This document shows positions 36,639 to 44,717 of a stretch of DNA of 64,000 nt, one piece after another. Below the pieces are notes generated by a model. The model made no database searches and had not been told where the DNA came from. It worked only from the letters and a program-made list of their open reading frames with translations. The translations under genes were made by a program, and so were the position numbers. How positions within the stretch are numbered: the first letter of the stretch is position 1; every line of letters begins with the position of its first letter. Origin of the DNA: Desulfonatronospira thiodismutans ASO3-1 (GTDB taxonomy: Bacteria > Desulfobacterota > Desulfovibrionia > Desulfovibrionales > Desulfonatronovibrionaceae); NCBI RefSeq assembly GCF_000174435.1, contig NZ_ACJN02000001.1, positions 62,001-126,000 on the forward strand, in the 5' to 3' direction.

Positions 36639-38195
36639 ATGGACATCAACAACTTGCCAGATGATAAGGATGCGCTCAAAGATATCGTTGCTGACTACCA
36701 CCAGCAACTTATCTACCTGCAGGAGAAACTGAACTTCCTGCAAAAAGCCATCTATGGGTCCAAATCCGATAAAAAACCCAAATGCGGCTCCAAAGAGACC
36801 TGGCCCATGATGCCTGGTCTTGTTGAGATGGAAACCGAGGTGGAAACGCCCCAGGAAAAAACCATCACCATACCTGAACATTCCCGTAAGAAACGTGGCC
36901 GCAAGCCCATCCCCAAGGATCTTCCCAGAAAGGATATAATCCATGACCTCTCTGGGGAGGAAAAGATATGCCCCTGCGGAGTCGAGCTAAGCCCGATAGG
37001 TCAGGAAGTAAGCGAAAAACTGGATTATATCCCTGCCAGGCTGATTGTTAATCGCTACATCCGTCTCAAATACGCCTGCAAAAACTGCGAGGGAGCCGAA
37101 GATGATCAGGGTGCAGTCAAAATAGCTCCCATGCCGGAACAGCTGATCCCCCAGGGCATAGTGACTCCAGGTCTTATGGCTCATATCATCACGGCCAAGT
37201 TTGTGGACGGCCTACCCTTTTATCGCCAGTGCAAGCAGCTTTTAAGGCTGGGCATTGATATCTCCCGTTCCACCATGGTCTCCTGGGCCATGCATGCGGC
37301 CAGGGTCTGCGAGCCTTTCCTGGATCTGTTCAAAAAGGAGATCATGCTCGGATTCCAGGTGGGCATAGACGAGACCCCGGTACAGGTACTTGATGAACCG
37401 GGCCGGTCCAACACTTCCAAGTCATATATGTGGGTTTTCCTTGGCGGCCATCCTGAAAATCCCACTGTCCTTTATGATTATCATCCCACGCGAAGCGGTC
37501 TGGCCCTGGATTTCCTCCAGGACTATCAAGGTTATATTCAAAGTGACGGCTATGCAGTCTACAACGACCTGGGCGACAAGCCGGGCATATTCCATGTAGG
37601 ATGCCTGGCCCATGTCCGGCGCAAGTTTATGGATGTGGTCAAACTCTCCAAGAAACAAAAGCACAAGGGCGGAACCGCCCAGGAAATCCTGAACCTTATC
37701 GCCAAGCTATATATCCTGGAACAGTCCTTTGAAACCAGAAAGCTAAAGCCCGACCGGATACAGGAAGAACGTCAGGAAAAAAGTATACCCATACTAAACC
37801 AGATAAAAACTCTGCTGGACGAAAGAAGTAAAACCACCCCGGACAAAAGCAAACTGGGCACGGCCATAAATTATGCCCTGAACCAGTGGGACAGAGTGGT
37901 GCGCTATACACTGGATGGCCGGCTGCGGCCTGACAATAATCTGGTGGAAAACGCCATCAGACCCTTCGCCCTGGGACGCAAGAACTGGCTTTTTGCCGGA
38001 CATCCCAATGGAGCCAAGGCAGGCGCTATGTACTTCTCCCTGGTGGAGACAGCCAAAAAGAACGGCCTGGAGCCTTACGCATACTTACGCCACCTGTTTG
38101 AAAACTTGCCCCTGGCCAAGACCGAGCAGGATCTGAAGGCCCTTATGCCTCAGTACATAGATCCGGAAGTCCTGCCTTCCCCCACTGCCTGCTGA
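36639..38195 (+). CDS. tnpC: IS66 transposase TnpC
   Basis: 518 residues. N-terminal leucine-zipper-like helix ('YHQQLIYLQEKLNFLQKAIYG'), zinc-binding 'CPCGVEL...CKNC', then the DDE core: 'GIDETPVQV' (Asp), 'SDGYAVYND' (Asp) and 'LRPDNNLVENAIRPFALGRKNWLF' (Glu), and the IS66 C-terminal tail 'LPYLF'-like 'HLFENLPLAKT'. Full length and intact. Confidence 0.96.
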   Translation: MDINNLPDDKDALKDIVADYHQQLIYLQEKLNFLQKAIYGSKSDKKPKCGSKETWPMMPGLVEMETEVETPQEKTITIPEHSRKKRGRKPIPKDLPRKDIIHDLSGEEKICPCGVELSPIGQEVSEKLDYIPARLIVNRYIRLKYACKNCEGAEDDQGAVKIAPMPEQLIPQGIVTPGLMAHIITAKFVDGLPFYRQCKQLLRLGIDISRSTMVSWAMHAARVCEPFLDLFKKEIMLGFQVGIDETPVQVLDEPGRSNTSKSYMWVFLGGHPENPTVLYDYHPTRSGLALDFLQDYQGYIQSDGYAVYNDLGDKPGIFHVGCLAHVRRKFMDVVKLSKKQKHKGGTAQEILNLIAKLYILEQSFETRKLKPDRIQEERQEKSIPILNQIKTLLDERSKTTPDKSKLGTAINYALNQWDRVVRYTLDGRLRPDNNLVENAIRPFALGRKNWLFAGHPNGAKAGAMYFSLVETAKKNGLEPYAYLRHLFENLPLAKTEQDLKALMPQYIDPEVLPSPTAC

Positions 38196-38295
38196 TCCCA
38201 ACCATCATACCCCTGGCCTGCTGCATATCCAGTGGGCCAGGGAATACTACCAACGATACCCGCCCATGGATAGGTGTACCCGTTTGGACGCTTAC

Positions 38296-38360
38296 CTTTC
38301 AATTGCAGGCTTTATCTCACGACATGCGTTTTTTAAAACTTCTTTCTATGCCCTTTTTTC
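38296..38360. repeat. 65-bp exact direct repeat, right flank of IS66
   Basis: Identical to 35748-35812 and starts at the base after the IS66 right end. 14 nt later a RAYT-type REP half-site begins. Confidence 0.9.
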
Positions 38361-38374
38361 TTCAGTGCAGAGAC

Positions 38375-38474
38375 TTGCACATTTCGCGTCAAGCTCGATA
38401 AGTGCAATAAAGTTATTGCATAAGGCAGCCATTTGTTCTAAGTTCACAAAACGGGCTTGACGCAAAATGTGCAA
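38375..38474. repeat. Inverted REP pair upstream of the REP transposase
   Basis: TTGCACATTTCGCGTCAAGC (38375-38394) pairs with GCTTGACGCAAAATGTGCAA (38455-38474) across a 60-nt loop, ending 12 nt before the transposase ATG. Same REP motif as those after the gene. Confidence 0.8.
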
Positions 38475-38486
38475 AAGGGGCAAGGC

Positions 38487-39410
38487 ATGGATCATTTCGA
38501 GCCGGGCATAACAGGAAATGTACAGCGGATATTCAGAGCAAGATACAAGCTTGATGAACCTGGGTTGACATCACATATAACCCAGCGTGCGGCCGGCAAA
38601 GACCCTCTGTTTCTGGATGATAGAGATTACCTGACCATGCTTGGCCTGCTCAAGGAAAGCTCTGAAAAATTCAATATCAGCTATTATGCCCTGTGTTTAA
38701 TGCAAAACCACCTGCACATCCTGATCAAGCCCTATGAAAAGAATCTGGTCCAGGCCATGCGCTCAATTTTTTCAAGATATGCCGCTAAATTCAATCACCG
38801 GTATGAACGCCGCGGCCATCTTTTTGGAGGACCCTACCGCCAGTCTGTTTGTCTGGACAACTCCTACCTGCTTTCAGCCTCCTTATATATCCACCTGAAC
38901 CCTGTGCGCGCCGGCCTTACAGACAACCCAAACCAGTACAGGTGGTCCTCAGGTTCTCTTTACTGCCTGGAAACCCCCAGAGAATCATTTGTGGATCCAA
39001 AGCCGGTACTGCAGCTTGTACATGATGATCAAAACGCAGCCCGCAGGGAATACTATAAGATACTGCACAAAGCCCAGGGAGCAGAACCGGATAACGCCCT
39101 TGAACATAAAGGGGCTATTGAAAAATTCTGTGTGCGCCTGGCTGAAATCTTCCCCGCCCTGTTCAAAAGGCTGAACAAAAAAAGCAGCGCCTATGAGAAC
39201 ATTCCCCCTTCCATGCTTGAACTGACCGAACTCGAGAGCAGACTGCAAAATATGACTGACTCAAGATCCCGGTCAACTGAAAACAGGATGGCCCGGAAAT
39301 ACATAATTGAGCAACTGCTGGCCAGAGGATTCAAAAAAACTGAAATCGCAGAGCGTATGGGCATCTCGAGAAGGTCCGTATATTATTTACTTAACTCTTC
39401 GACAAAATAA
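38487..39410 (+). CDS. REP-associated tyrosine transposase (RAYT, TnpA-REP)
   Basis: 307 residues from ATG 38487 (AGGGGC ribosome site; the earlier start lies inside the REP). Y1/HUH motif 'LMQNHLHILIKP' with the two histidines, followed by 'SIFSRYAAKFNHRYERRGHLFGGPYRQ', which carries the catalytic tyrosine region, then 'SYLLSASLYIHLNPVRAGL'. The C-terminus has an extra helix-turn-helix ('GFKKTEIAERMGISRRSVYYLL'). RAYTs are single-copy domesticated HUH endonucleases thought to bind, cut and spread REP sequences. It is flanked on both sides by matching REPs. Confidence 0.93.
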   Translation: MDHFEPGITGNVQRIFRARYKLDEPGLTSHITQRAAGKDPLFLDDRDYLTMLGLLKESSEKFNISYYALCLMQNHLHILIKPYEKNLVQAMRSIFSRYAAKFNHRYERRGHLFGGPYRQSVCLDNSYLLSASLYIHLNPVRAGLTDNPNQYRWSSGSLYCLETPRESFVDPKPVLQLVHDDQNAARREYYKILHKAQGAEPDNALEHKGAIEKFCVRLAEIFPALFKRLNKKSSAYENIPPSMLELTELESRLQNMTDSRSRSTENRMARKYIIEQLLARGFKKTEIAERMGISRRSVYYLLNSSTK

Positions 39411-39425
39411 TAGCCGGTCGCATTC

Positions 39426-39456
39426 TGCACATTTCGCGTCAAACGCGAAATGTGCA
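39426..39456. repeat. Perfect REP hairpin
   Basis: TGCACATTTCGCG-TCAAA-CGCGAAATGTGCA, 15 nt after the RAYT stop codon. Confidence 0.85.
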
Positions 39457-39469
39457 AAATATGGCGTAA

Positions 39470-39502
39470 TTGCACACTATGCGTTTGACGCGAAATGTGC
39501 AA
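39470..39502. repeat. REP hairpin, second copy
   Basis: TTGCACACTATGCG-TTTGA-CGCGAAATGTGCAA, opposite loop orientation to the previous one. Further copies: 39721-39752, 44542-44571 and 44718-44750. Confidence 0.8.
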
Positions 39503-39720
39503 TTAGCTGAGGCGGGAGCAGGTTGTGGGCGGCTTGCTCGAATGGCGGCACGACAGCTAAGGCAGGAAGGATGGACCTTCTTTTTAAAGGGGAAAAGACA
39601 TCTTCAAGGCTGAAAAAAGCGGCTATACTGAATGATTTCCGAACAAAATCAACACAATGATTCAGGCCGACTCCACTTCGTATACAATACTCCATTATGA
39701 AGGATCATTGCTGGACTTAA

Positions 39721-39752
39721 TTGCACACTTTGCGTTTGACGCGAAGTGTGCA
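39721..39752. repeat. REP hairpin, third copy
   Basis: TTGCACACTTTGCG-TTTGA-CGCGAAGTGTGCA. Confidence 0.8.
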
Positions 39753-39815
39753 GACAATATTTTTGCAAATATGTAAATGCCAAAAGCAAAACCATGTCAA
39801 CAACATTTTGTTGAA

Positions 39816-40187
39816 CTAAATATTGCAAAATTTATTTTTAAGACGTTTAAAGAGCCACACGCCGAGAACCGCTCCGATTGCATCAAATACAATATCTGAA
39901 ATTGAAGCATAGCGGCCAGGGACCGTGATCTGATACCATTCCTGAAAAATTCCGAAACCGATGGTCAAAAACAGGGCCAGTACCACAGCGGTTCTGGCCT
40001 GTACGTAAGCATCCAGACACCAGCGCCACAAAAAGGCCAGCAGGCCGTAGGCAGGTATATGTATAAGATTCTGCAGAAGGGATGGAAGCAGAAGGAAATG
40101 CAGGCGGTGACTCCCAGCCTCCCCGTTATCCGCGGGAATAGAAGCTCCAACCAGGATAAGACCCATATACAGCACCGGCACAACCAT
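39816..40187 (-). CDS. VanZ-like membrane protein
   Basis: 123 residues with four membrane segments. 'NLIHIPAYGLLAFLWRW', 'VVLALFLTIGFGIFQEWYQITVPGRYASISDIVFDAIGAVLGVWL' is the VanZ signature (E-x-Q near P-G-R and D-x-x-x-N/D-A-x-G). Small VanZ-like genes are frequent in exosortase and exopolysaccharide loci; the function is unknown. It lies next to a wecB fragment. The start codon has a poor ribosome site. Confidence 0.8.
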   Translation of the reverse strand: MVVPVLYMGLILVGASIPADNGEAGSHRLHFLLLPSLLQNLIHIPAYGLLAFLWRWCLDAYVQARTAVVLALFLTIGFGIFQEWYQITVPGRYASISDIVFDAIGAVLGVWLFKRLKNKFCNI

Positions 40188-40241
40188 GCTCAGGCGTCTG
40201 GAAAAACCCTTGCAACCAGTAGCACAATAGTACCTGCCCCC

Positions 40242-40514
40242 TCACTCCCTGGAGCTGAGTTCCTTTTGAGCAATGCATGATGTGGTTAAATGGGCTTTGG
40301 GTGTGGCGAGTACCCGGGCGATTCTCTGGCTGGCGCGGCCATCCCAGAGCTCGGGTACTGTGGAGGGCCTTAGATCACCTGCCAGGTTGCGGTCTACAGA
40401 TCTGCGCAAAAGATCCATGTCCCGGCCTATGAGCATATTGCTGCCGGACTCCAGGGTCACCGGCCTCTCGGTATTCTCCCGCAGGGTCAGGCAGGGAATC
40501 TGCAGGCCCGGCAC
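40242..40514 (-). pseudogene. wecB: UDP-N-acetylglucosamine 2-epimerase, C-terminal remnant
   Basis: About 90 residues: 'GLQIPCLTLRENTERPVTLESGSNMLIGRDMDLL' and 'RPSTVPELWDGRASQRIARVL' are the conserved C-terminus of non-hydrolysing UDP-GlcNAc 2-epimerases. The N-terminal 270 or so residues are missing upstream. A relic of surface-polysaccharide genes, as at 43.5-45 kb. Confidence 0.85.
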
Positions 40515-40799
40515 CTTCGACCAACAGGAAGGTTCAATTTACCATAGATGTAGCTGTAAAAATTCATAAGCAGGCTGCCAGTCCTTTGAGATGTCCATAA
40601 AAAGTAAACATCCACCATGGATTTCAGCCCTTTTTCTGTCCATTTGTCCGAACTAAAGAGATAATTGCACACCTCTTTCCTGCTGATGCTGCAGCTTTTC
40701 ATTCCAACCTGCTGAAAAGAATATCGAAATCGTGTCCGGCATGCATCTTTCAATGTATGTGGATTATTGGAGCCAACATTCTTAAAAAGGAGGACCGGA
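40515..40799. other. Spacer upstream of the first VPLPA-CTERM gene
   Basis: Minus-strand open frame here ('SISRKEVCNYLFSSDKWTEKG') is unrecognised. It should hold the promoter for 40800-41330. Confidence 0.4.
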
Positions 40800-41330
40800 A
40801 TGTTTTTATTGAAAAAATGCTTTGTATTGGCTGCTCTTTGCATGCTCATAACCCTGGGCACGGCCCTGCCGCTCAAGGCGGCCACTGTCTACAGCGGGGC
40901 CTGGACGCCAACGAGCAATTCCACGGAATTTTTCAACGTTACCTTCAACACCACAGGTGATTCTAACTTCAACTTCTTTCTCTACAATAATAACGACGCC
41001 CAACTGATGATTTTTGAAAGATCACAGTTGTGGGATGCGGCCCAGGTAGGCATTTCTCGTTCAGACGGGACTTATTCCGCCTCCCTCAACGGAACCAGCC
41101 TGGTTCTGGGCGCTAATCCCCATTTCTGGCTGGGGTACTCCTTGGGGAACGATACATTCCATCAGTACACCTACTCTCTTCTGACGGGCAATGATCAGTT
41201 CCTGCTGAAACTGGGCGACAAAGACATTATGATCTCAGATGCATCCCCTGTACCCCTGCCCGCATCCATCTGGCTGCTGGGTGCGGCTCTGGTGGGTCTG
41301 GCCGGTTTCAGCAGAAGATATTTGAGGTAA
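40800..41330 (+). CDS. VPLPA-CTERM sorting-domain protein
   Basis: 176 residues from ATG 40800 (AAGGAGG, 9 nt). N-terminal signal peptide ('LLKKCFVLAALCMLITLGTALPLKA'), a mature domain of about 120 residues rich in Asn, Thr and Tyr with no known fold, and a C-terminal tripartite sorting signal: VPLPASIWLLG, hydrophobic helix, then Arg-rich tail (SRRYLR). VPLPA is the exact recognition motif reported for exosortase XrtD. It would be secreted, cleaved and possibly attached to the cell surface or polysaccharide. Confidence 0.92.
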   Translation: MFLLKKCFVLAALCMLITLGTALPLKAATVYSGAWTPTSNSTEFFNVTFNTTGDSNFNFFLYNNNDAQLMIFERSQLWDAAQVGISRSDGTYSASLNGTSLVLGANPHFWLGYSLGNDTFHQYTYSLLTGNDQFLLKLGDKDIMISDASPVPLPASIWLLGAALVGLAGFSRRYLR

Positions 41331-41432
41331 ACGCTTCAAAGCCCGTTCCCACCAGGTTGCTGTTCATTCTGGTGCGGGTCGGATTTTTTCTATAGATTGC
41401 CTGAAACATATAACCCAAGGAGGATAGATGCC

Positions 41433-42059
41433 ATGAAGCTCATACGTCTCAAGTGGCTGCTTTTGATGGCAGCCGTACTGCTGTTTTTCACTGCCGGCAC
41501 TGTGCATGCGGCGTCATACTACAATATGACGCCGCCGAAAGATGACGGCAGGTATTTGGGATGGGATAAAAATGTGTCAGGAGAATTCGACTTCCTAAAG
41601 CCTTTTACTCCCAACCTGGTGGAGTTTGATTACCATGTCTACTTTCTGGGGGCACTGGCTGGCCACACCAACCAGCTGAGGACCGGAGACACGGTCCATT
41701 TCGACTCCACGGTAGCATCTGTGGGGGAACGAAGAATCGTAAACTTCAATGACGATACCATGCTCTACGATGCCACAGGGGGAAAAGGAAGCCATCTTTT
41801 GGAGGGCAACACCTCCGGCGCTCCTGGAATCCATTTTTTCCAGGCTGATAAGCCGGTGAAGTTTACCTACGATGGTTTCACCAAGGAATTCGATACCTCC
41901 TGGATTTTCGTGGGCTTCAATGATGCCTGGACAGGCGACAACGATTATAATGACATGGTGCTGGCGGTAAAGGCTGTGCCCATACCCGGGGCTGTATGGC
42001 TGCTGGGCTCCGGCATCCTGGGCCTCGTGGCCCTGCGCCGCAGGATCTTCAGTTCATAG
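41433..42059 (+). CDS. VPLPA-CTERM-type surface protein with DUF4114-like segment
   Basis: 208 residues from ATG 41433 (AAGGAGG). Signal peptide (about 1-30, ending 'GTVHAA'). Near the C-terminus 'TSWIFVGFNDAWTGDNDYNDMVLAVKA' resembles the calcium-binding DUF4114 motif. The sorting signal is a variant, VPIPGAVWLLGSGILGLV, followed by an Arg tail (LRRRIFSS). Probably cotranscribed with, or parallel to, 40800-41330. Ends before a terminator. Confidence 0.9.
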   Translation: MKLIRLKWLLLMAAVLLFFTAGTVHAASYYNMTPPKDDGRYLGWDKNVSGEFDFLKPFTPNLVEFDYHVYFLGALAGHTNQLRTGDTVHFDSTVASVGERRIVNFNDDTMLYDATGGKGSHLLEGNTSGAPGIHFFQADKPVKFTYDGFTKEFDTSWIFVGFNDAWTGDNDYNDMVLAVKAVPIPGAVWLLGSGILGLVALRRRIFSS

Positions 42060-42097
42060 GATTTACTTCACCTCTTGAAGTGAGCATCAATTAATAA

Positions 42098-42127
42098 AGG
42101 CGGGGCCGTTTCCGGCTCCGCTTTTTT
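42098..42127 (+). terminator. Terminator after the VPLPA-CTERM genes
   Basis: GCGG-GGCC-GTTT-CCGGCTCCGC followed by seven T, 40 nt after the stop. Confidence 0.8.
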
Positions 42128-42218
42128 TGTCTTGTTCTTTAGGTGAAACTATCCAGTGCATTTTAAAAAAGCACTTTCTGCTGGACACTTTTGTAATATA
42201 AAAAATAACAATGGCACC

Positions 42219-42602
42219 TCAATGCTTCCGGATACTCCTGGCCATCTGTCCGGTCCAGCAGACAGCGTGGAACACTCCGAAACCCAGCAGAGATCCAAGA
42301 AAATTAATGGCCACGTCATCTAAGCTTCCGTGCCTGTGCGGCAGGAGATACTGGAAATATTCCATAAGAGCGCTGTACCCGAAAACCAGCAGCCCCACGA
42401 CCAGTCTGACCCGGAAGGTTCTAAAGCTCATGCATGCCACAAAAATTATGCCGGCCATTATGTAAAAATGCATTTGAGATGCTGCATCAGAGGGAGGGCT
42501 GGTGCCGGGCGCGAGTGTAGCGTACGGCATGAATACCAGTACGACAACCAGCAGGACCCTGCTGACTGTCGTTACCGTTGGCGAACCTGTCATTTTTTCC
42601 AT
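42219..42602 (-). CDS. VanZ-like membrane protein (second copy)
   Basis: 127 residues, four hydrophobic segments: 'VVVLVFMPYATLAPG', 'FYIMAGIIFVACMSF', 'LVVGLLVFGYSALMEYFQYLLPHRHGSLDDVAINFLGSLLGFGVF' with the E-x-Q...D-x-x-x-N-x-x-G VanZ pattern. Same family as 39816-40187 but distant in sequence. It lies near the exosortase substrates. No strong ribosome site. Confidence 0.78.
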   Translation of the reverse strand: MEKMTGSPTVTTVSRVLLVVVLVFMPYATLAPGTSPPSDAASQMHFYIMAGIIFVACMSFRTFRVRLVVGLLVFGYSALMEYFQYLLPHRHGSLDDVAINFLGSLLGFGVFHAVCWTGQMARSIRKH

Positions 42603-42628
42603 AATTATTTTTCAATGGTCAATAAAAT

Positions 42629-42738
42629 TGATGTCAGCATCTCCGACTTTCCGAACTCAGTCAATCAGTATCAGAATCAGCTCACTGTGTCTGTGTGAGT
42701 GTCTGTGTCTGTGGGAGTGACAGTGTCTGTGTCAGCTT
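42629..42738. repeat. Direct repeat, left copy (flanks the PIN module)
   Basis: ATGTCAGCATCTCCGACTTTCCGAACTCAGTCAA...CAGTATCAG then GTGTCTGTGTG-type microsatellite. The right copy is at 43440-43518, in the same orientation. Together they bracket the PIN/AbrB toxin-antitoxin genes. Confidence 0.75.
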
Positions 42739-42750
42739 TGAAAAGCTTTT

Positions 42751-43167
42751 TTATTCTGATAGAAATGAAAGAAAGAAGTCGGATACTGTTTGGATTACAA
42801 TATACTGAGTTTCTGAAGCCTTATTCATGAAAGGACCAAAGTGGGCCAAATCTCCGGTCAGCAGGTGAGATGCACGCCCCTGGACAGCAGCCATAAATAT
42901 CGGTTTATCCTTGTCAGGAAGTTCAAGGGGACAATCCATCTCATGAACATGGGAAACAATGTGAATACTCCTGCACAATTCTTCAATTCTTGGCAGACAG
43001 TCCGGAAATTTGATGCAGATGTTACGGCGCGCTTCTTCACAGGCAAGTTCGCTGGTCATAAGGTGCCAATATACTCTTTCCGCCAACTCCATGAGCAAGG
43101 CTGCCTTACCCGAAGGATTATGAGCAGCTGTGAAAAGGACATTGGCGTCAAGAAAAACTCTCTTCAC
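42751..43167 (-). CDS. PIN-domain toxin
   Basis: 138 residues. 'KRVFLDANVLFTAAHNPSGKA' (first Asp), 'MTSELACEEARRNI' (Glu), 'DKDKPIFMAAVQGRASHLLTGDLAHFG' (Asp pair). A PIN ribonuclease, of the branch with an 'FLDANVLFTAA' start. Start overlaps the antitoxin stop (ATGA). Confidence 0.87.
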   Translation of the reverse strand: MKRVFLDANVLFTAAHNPSGKAALLMELAERVYWHLMTSELACEEARRNICIKFPDCLPRIEELCRSIHIVSHVHEMDCPLELPDKDKPIFMAAVQGRASHLLTGDLAHFGPFMNKASETQYIVIQTVSDFFLSFLSE

Positions 43168-43415
43168 TCCTGGATGCCAGCCTTTTCTTTTATCAACCTG
43201 CGGGTTTGCTCATCCAGGCGATCTTCTGCATCCCAGAGAGCTATGTCCTCATCTTTATAGATTTCGATTTCCAGAACTGCTGCCGGACGAAGAACCAGTT
43301 CTCCGTTTCTGTCTTCGGCAATAACAGTGCCGCCTGCTTCGAGTCCGTATTTTCTTCTGAGCTCAGCAGGCAGAGTGACTTGACCCTTCCTGGATATTGT
43401 CAGATTCTGTCTCAT
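43164..43415 (-). CDS. AbrB/MazE-type antitoxin
   Basis: 83 residues. 'TISRKGQVTLPAELRRKYGLEAGGTVIAEDRNGELVLRP' is the SpoVT-AbrB swapped-hairpin fold, then a helical tail 'DAEDRLDEQTRRLIKEKAG' that would bind the toxin. Upstream partner of the PIN toxin, probable autorepressor. Confidence 0.9.
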   Translation of the reverse strand: MRQNLTISRKGQVTLPAELRRKYGLEAGGTVIAEDRNGELVLRPAAVLEIEIYKDEDIALWDAEDRLDEQTRRLIKEKAGIQE

Positions 43416-43439
43416 TTTATTTTACCCTTGGGAGATTTA

Positions 43440-43518
43440 AATGTCAGAATATCCGACTTTCCGAATTCAGTCAAACAGTATCAGGATCAATTCACTGTGT
43501 CAGTGTGAGCGTCTGTGT
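43440..43518. repeat. Direct repeat, right copy (flanks the PIN module)
   Basis: ATGTCAGAATATCCGACTTTCCGAATTCAGTCAA...CAGTATCAGG, then TGTGTCAGTGTGAGCGTCTG. About 85% identical to 42629-42705 by eye. Confidence 0.75.
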
Positions 43519-43559
43519 GGGTACGCTTATCGCCCAAGGTAAAGGTGATTACGGCTCTC

Positions 43560-44087
43560 GCCGGGAAAAAACCTGGGTGCGGCCATGGAATTAATGGCAT
43601 GGAGCACAAAAACAGTCAGGGTGGCCAGCTTGACTGCCACGGCATAATAGCCCACCTCGGCCTCAGGCCGGAACATGCCCAGGATGATCACCCCGGTCTG
43701 ACCGATGATAAAGGTCATAGTAGCGGTCATGAGCATGGGCAGGGAGATGGCCAGGATCTCCTTCATGGGCATGGGGTGCAGGGCATCATCCGGTGCTGAT
43801 TTCTTTTTGAACACCCTGTCCATGTTCCAGGCCCCGACCAGGGCGGTCATGGCGAAAGAGGCGAACATGGCTAAAATCGGGTTGGACTGGTGAAAAAAGA
43901 AGATAGTTATGGGGATAAGGATGATGAGCTTGGAAAGACGGGGCAAAAGCTGCATGAACGCATAGACCCGGATCAAGCGCACCCCGCGCACAGCCTGAGT
44001 ATTGAGAATCATAAGAGATTTGAAAACAATAAATACCGCTGCCAGGGCAAAGTAATACTGCAGATGGGGTTTGGAAAAAACTGTTTG
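43560..44087 (-). pseudogene. Polysaccharide flippase (Wzx/MATE-type), internal fragment
   Basis: The coding character runs from about 44087 to 43570: 'LQYYFALAAVFIVFKSLMILNTQAVRGVRLIRVYAFMQLLPRLSKLIILIP', 'PMPMKEILAISLPMLMTATMTFIIGQTGVIILGMFRPEAEVGYYAVAVKLATLTVFVLHAINSMAAPRF', with several membrane helices. The upstream end is cut by MITE-like copy C (44087); the downstream end stops at 'AAPRF'. The piece encoding the flippase C-terminus lies at 44808-44960, upstream on the same strand, so the order is permuted. Confidence 0.8.
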
Positions 44088-44231
44088 TAACCATTCAGGG
44101 GGGCAGATACCGGCCTGGGGACAATCCCCGCGACACCTTTTATGCACAAATAAAAAATGACAAACGCGAAGTTGTTTGAACCTTCACAGATAGTACTCAG
44201 CGAAGGACAGTCCCCAGGCCTTGTGCATAAC
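44087..44231. repeat. MITE-like element copy C (right end missing)
   Basis: GTAACCATTCAGGGGGGCAG, GGGGACAATCCCC, then AAGGACAGTCCCCAGGCCTTGTGCATAA; the terminal CCCCTGAATGGTTAC is absent. It truncates the flippase fragment. Confidence 0.8.
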
Positions 44232-44541
44232 TAAACTGGCAACATAATGTCCCCTTGCGCCCTGACTCCTGGGAACTGCCTCAAGGGCGGGGTATGCGGG
44301 GTACGTTAAAAAAATACTAAATGCAGGCGGGGTAAGGCGGGATATCGCGGGATACTGGCAACATAACTTCACCCAGTTGAACAGACCGAAGGTCTACGGC
44401 ACAGCCGTGTTCAACCGGGTAAACTGGCAACATAATGTCCCCTGGCTCTACTGCGGCTTCCTTCAATGCTCGGAATGAGTAACGAAGGGAGTGGCCGGCA
44501 AAACCTCTCCCGCAAAAAGTGTGTAAAATACGCCGTAAGTT
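44232..44541. other. Rearranged filler DNA
   Basis: Two copies of AACTGGCAACATAATGTCCCC (44233-44253 and 44423-44443) and a third partial one (44354-44367) are spaced through this stretch; GGCGGGGTA repeats occur too. No gene. Confidence 0.5.
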
Positions 44542-44571
44542 ACACACTTTGCGTCAAACGCGAAATGTGCA
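44542..44571. repeat. REP hairpin, copy left of the glycosyltransferase remnant
   Basis: ACACACTTTGCG-TCAAA-CGCGAAATGTGCA, the RAYT-associated motif. Confidence 0.8.
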
Positions 44572-44572
44572 G

Positions 44573-44697
44573 ATCCTCAATCTTTTGGGCAAAGTCGGCA
44601 ATGTCATTGGGCCTGGCATACAGGGACGCCTGCCGGGCAGAAAACCTGCCCTCAGCCAGATCATACTGGATAACGTAATGCCCATTTAGCTCTTCCG
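44573..44697 (-). pseudogene. Glycosyltransferase (GT4-like), C-terminal fragment
   Basis: About 41 residues: 'GHYVIQYDLAEGRFSARQAS' and 'LYARPNDIADFAQKIEDL' match the end of the nucleotide-sugar binding domain of GT4-type transferases ('EGRYSARE-ASLYARPND..DFA'). Flanked on both sides by REPs. Confidence 0.65.
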
Positions 44698-44717
44698 GGC
44701 ATGTGCAGATCCATAAC

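Larger units (their letters stand above)
35813..38295 (+). mobile_element. IS66-family insertion sequence (2483 bp)
   Basis: Ends GTAAGCGTCC...GGACGCTTAC as inverted repeats. Carries tnpA, tnpB and tnpC in order. The tnpB frame is shifted in a six-G tract (see entry). Flanked by exact 65-bp direct repeats instead of the usual 8-bp target duplication. Confidence 0.92.
39411..39815. other. REP cluster downstream of the RAYT gene
   Basis: 405 bases without a supportable gene. REPs at 39426-39456, 39470-39502 and 39721-39752. Between them 39510-39715 resembles no family I know. Confidence 0.6.

Noticed and set aside
35748-38360. 65-bp repeats as attachment sites of an integrated phage or island
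   Set aside because: They enclose only IS66, no integrase, and abut its ends exactly.
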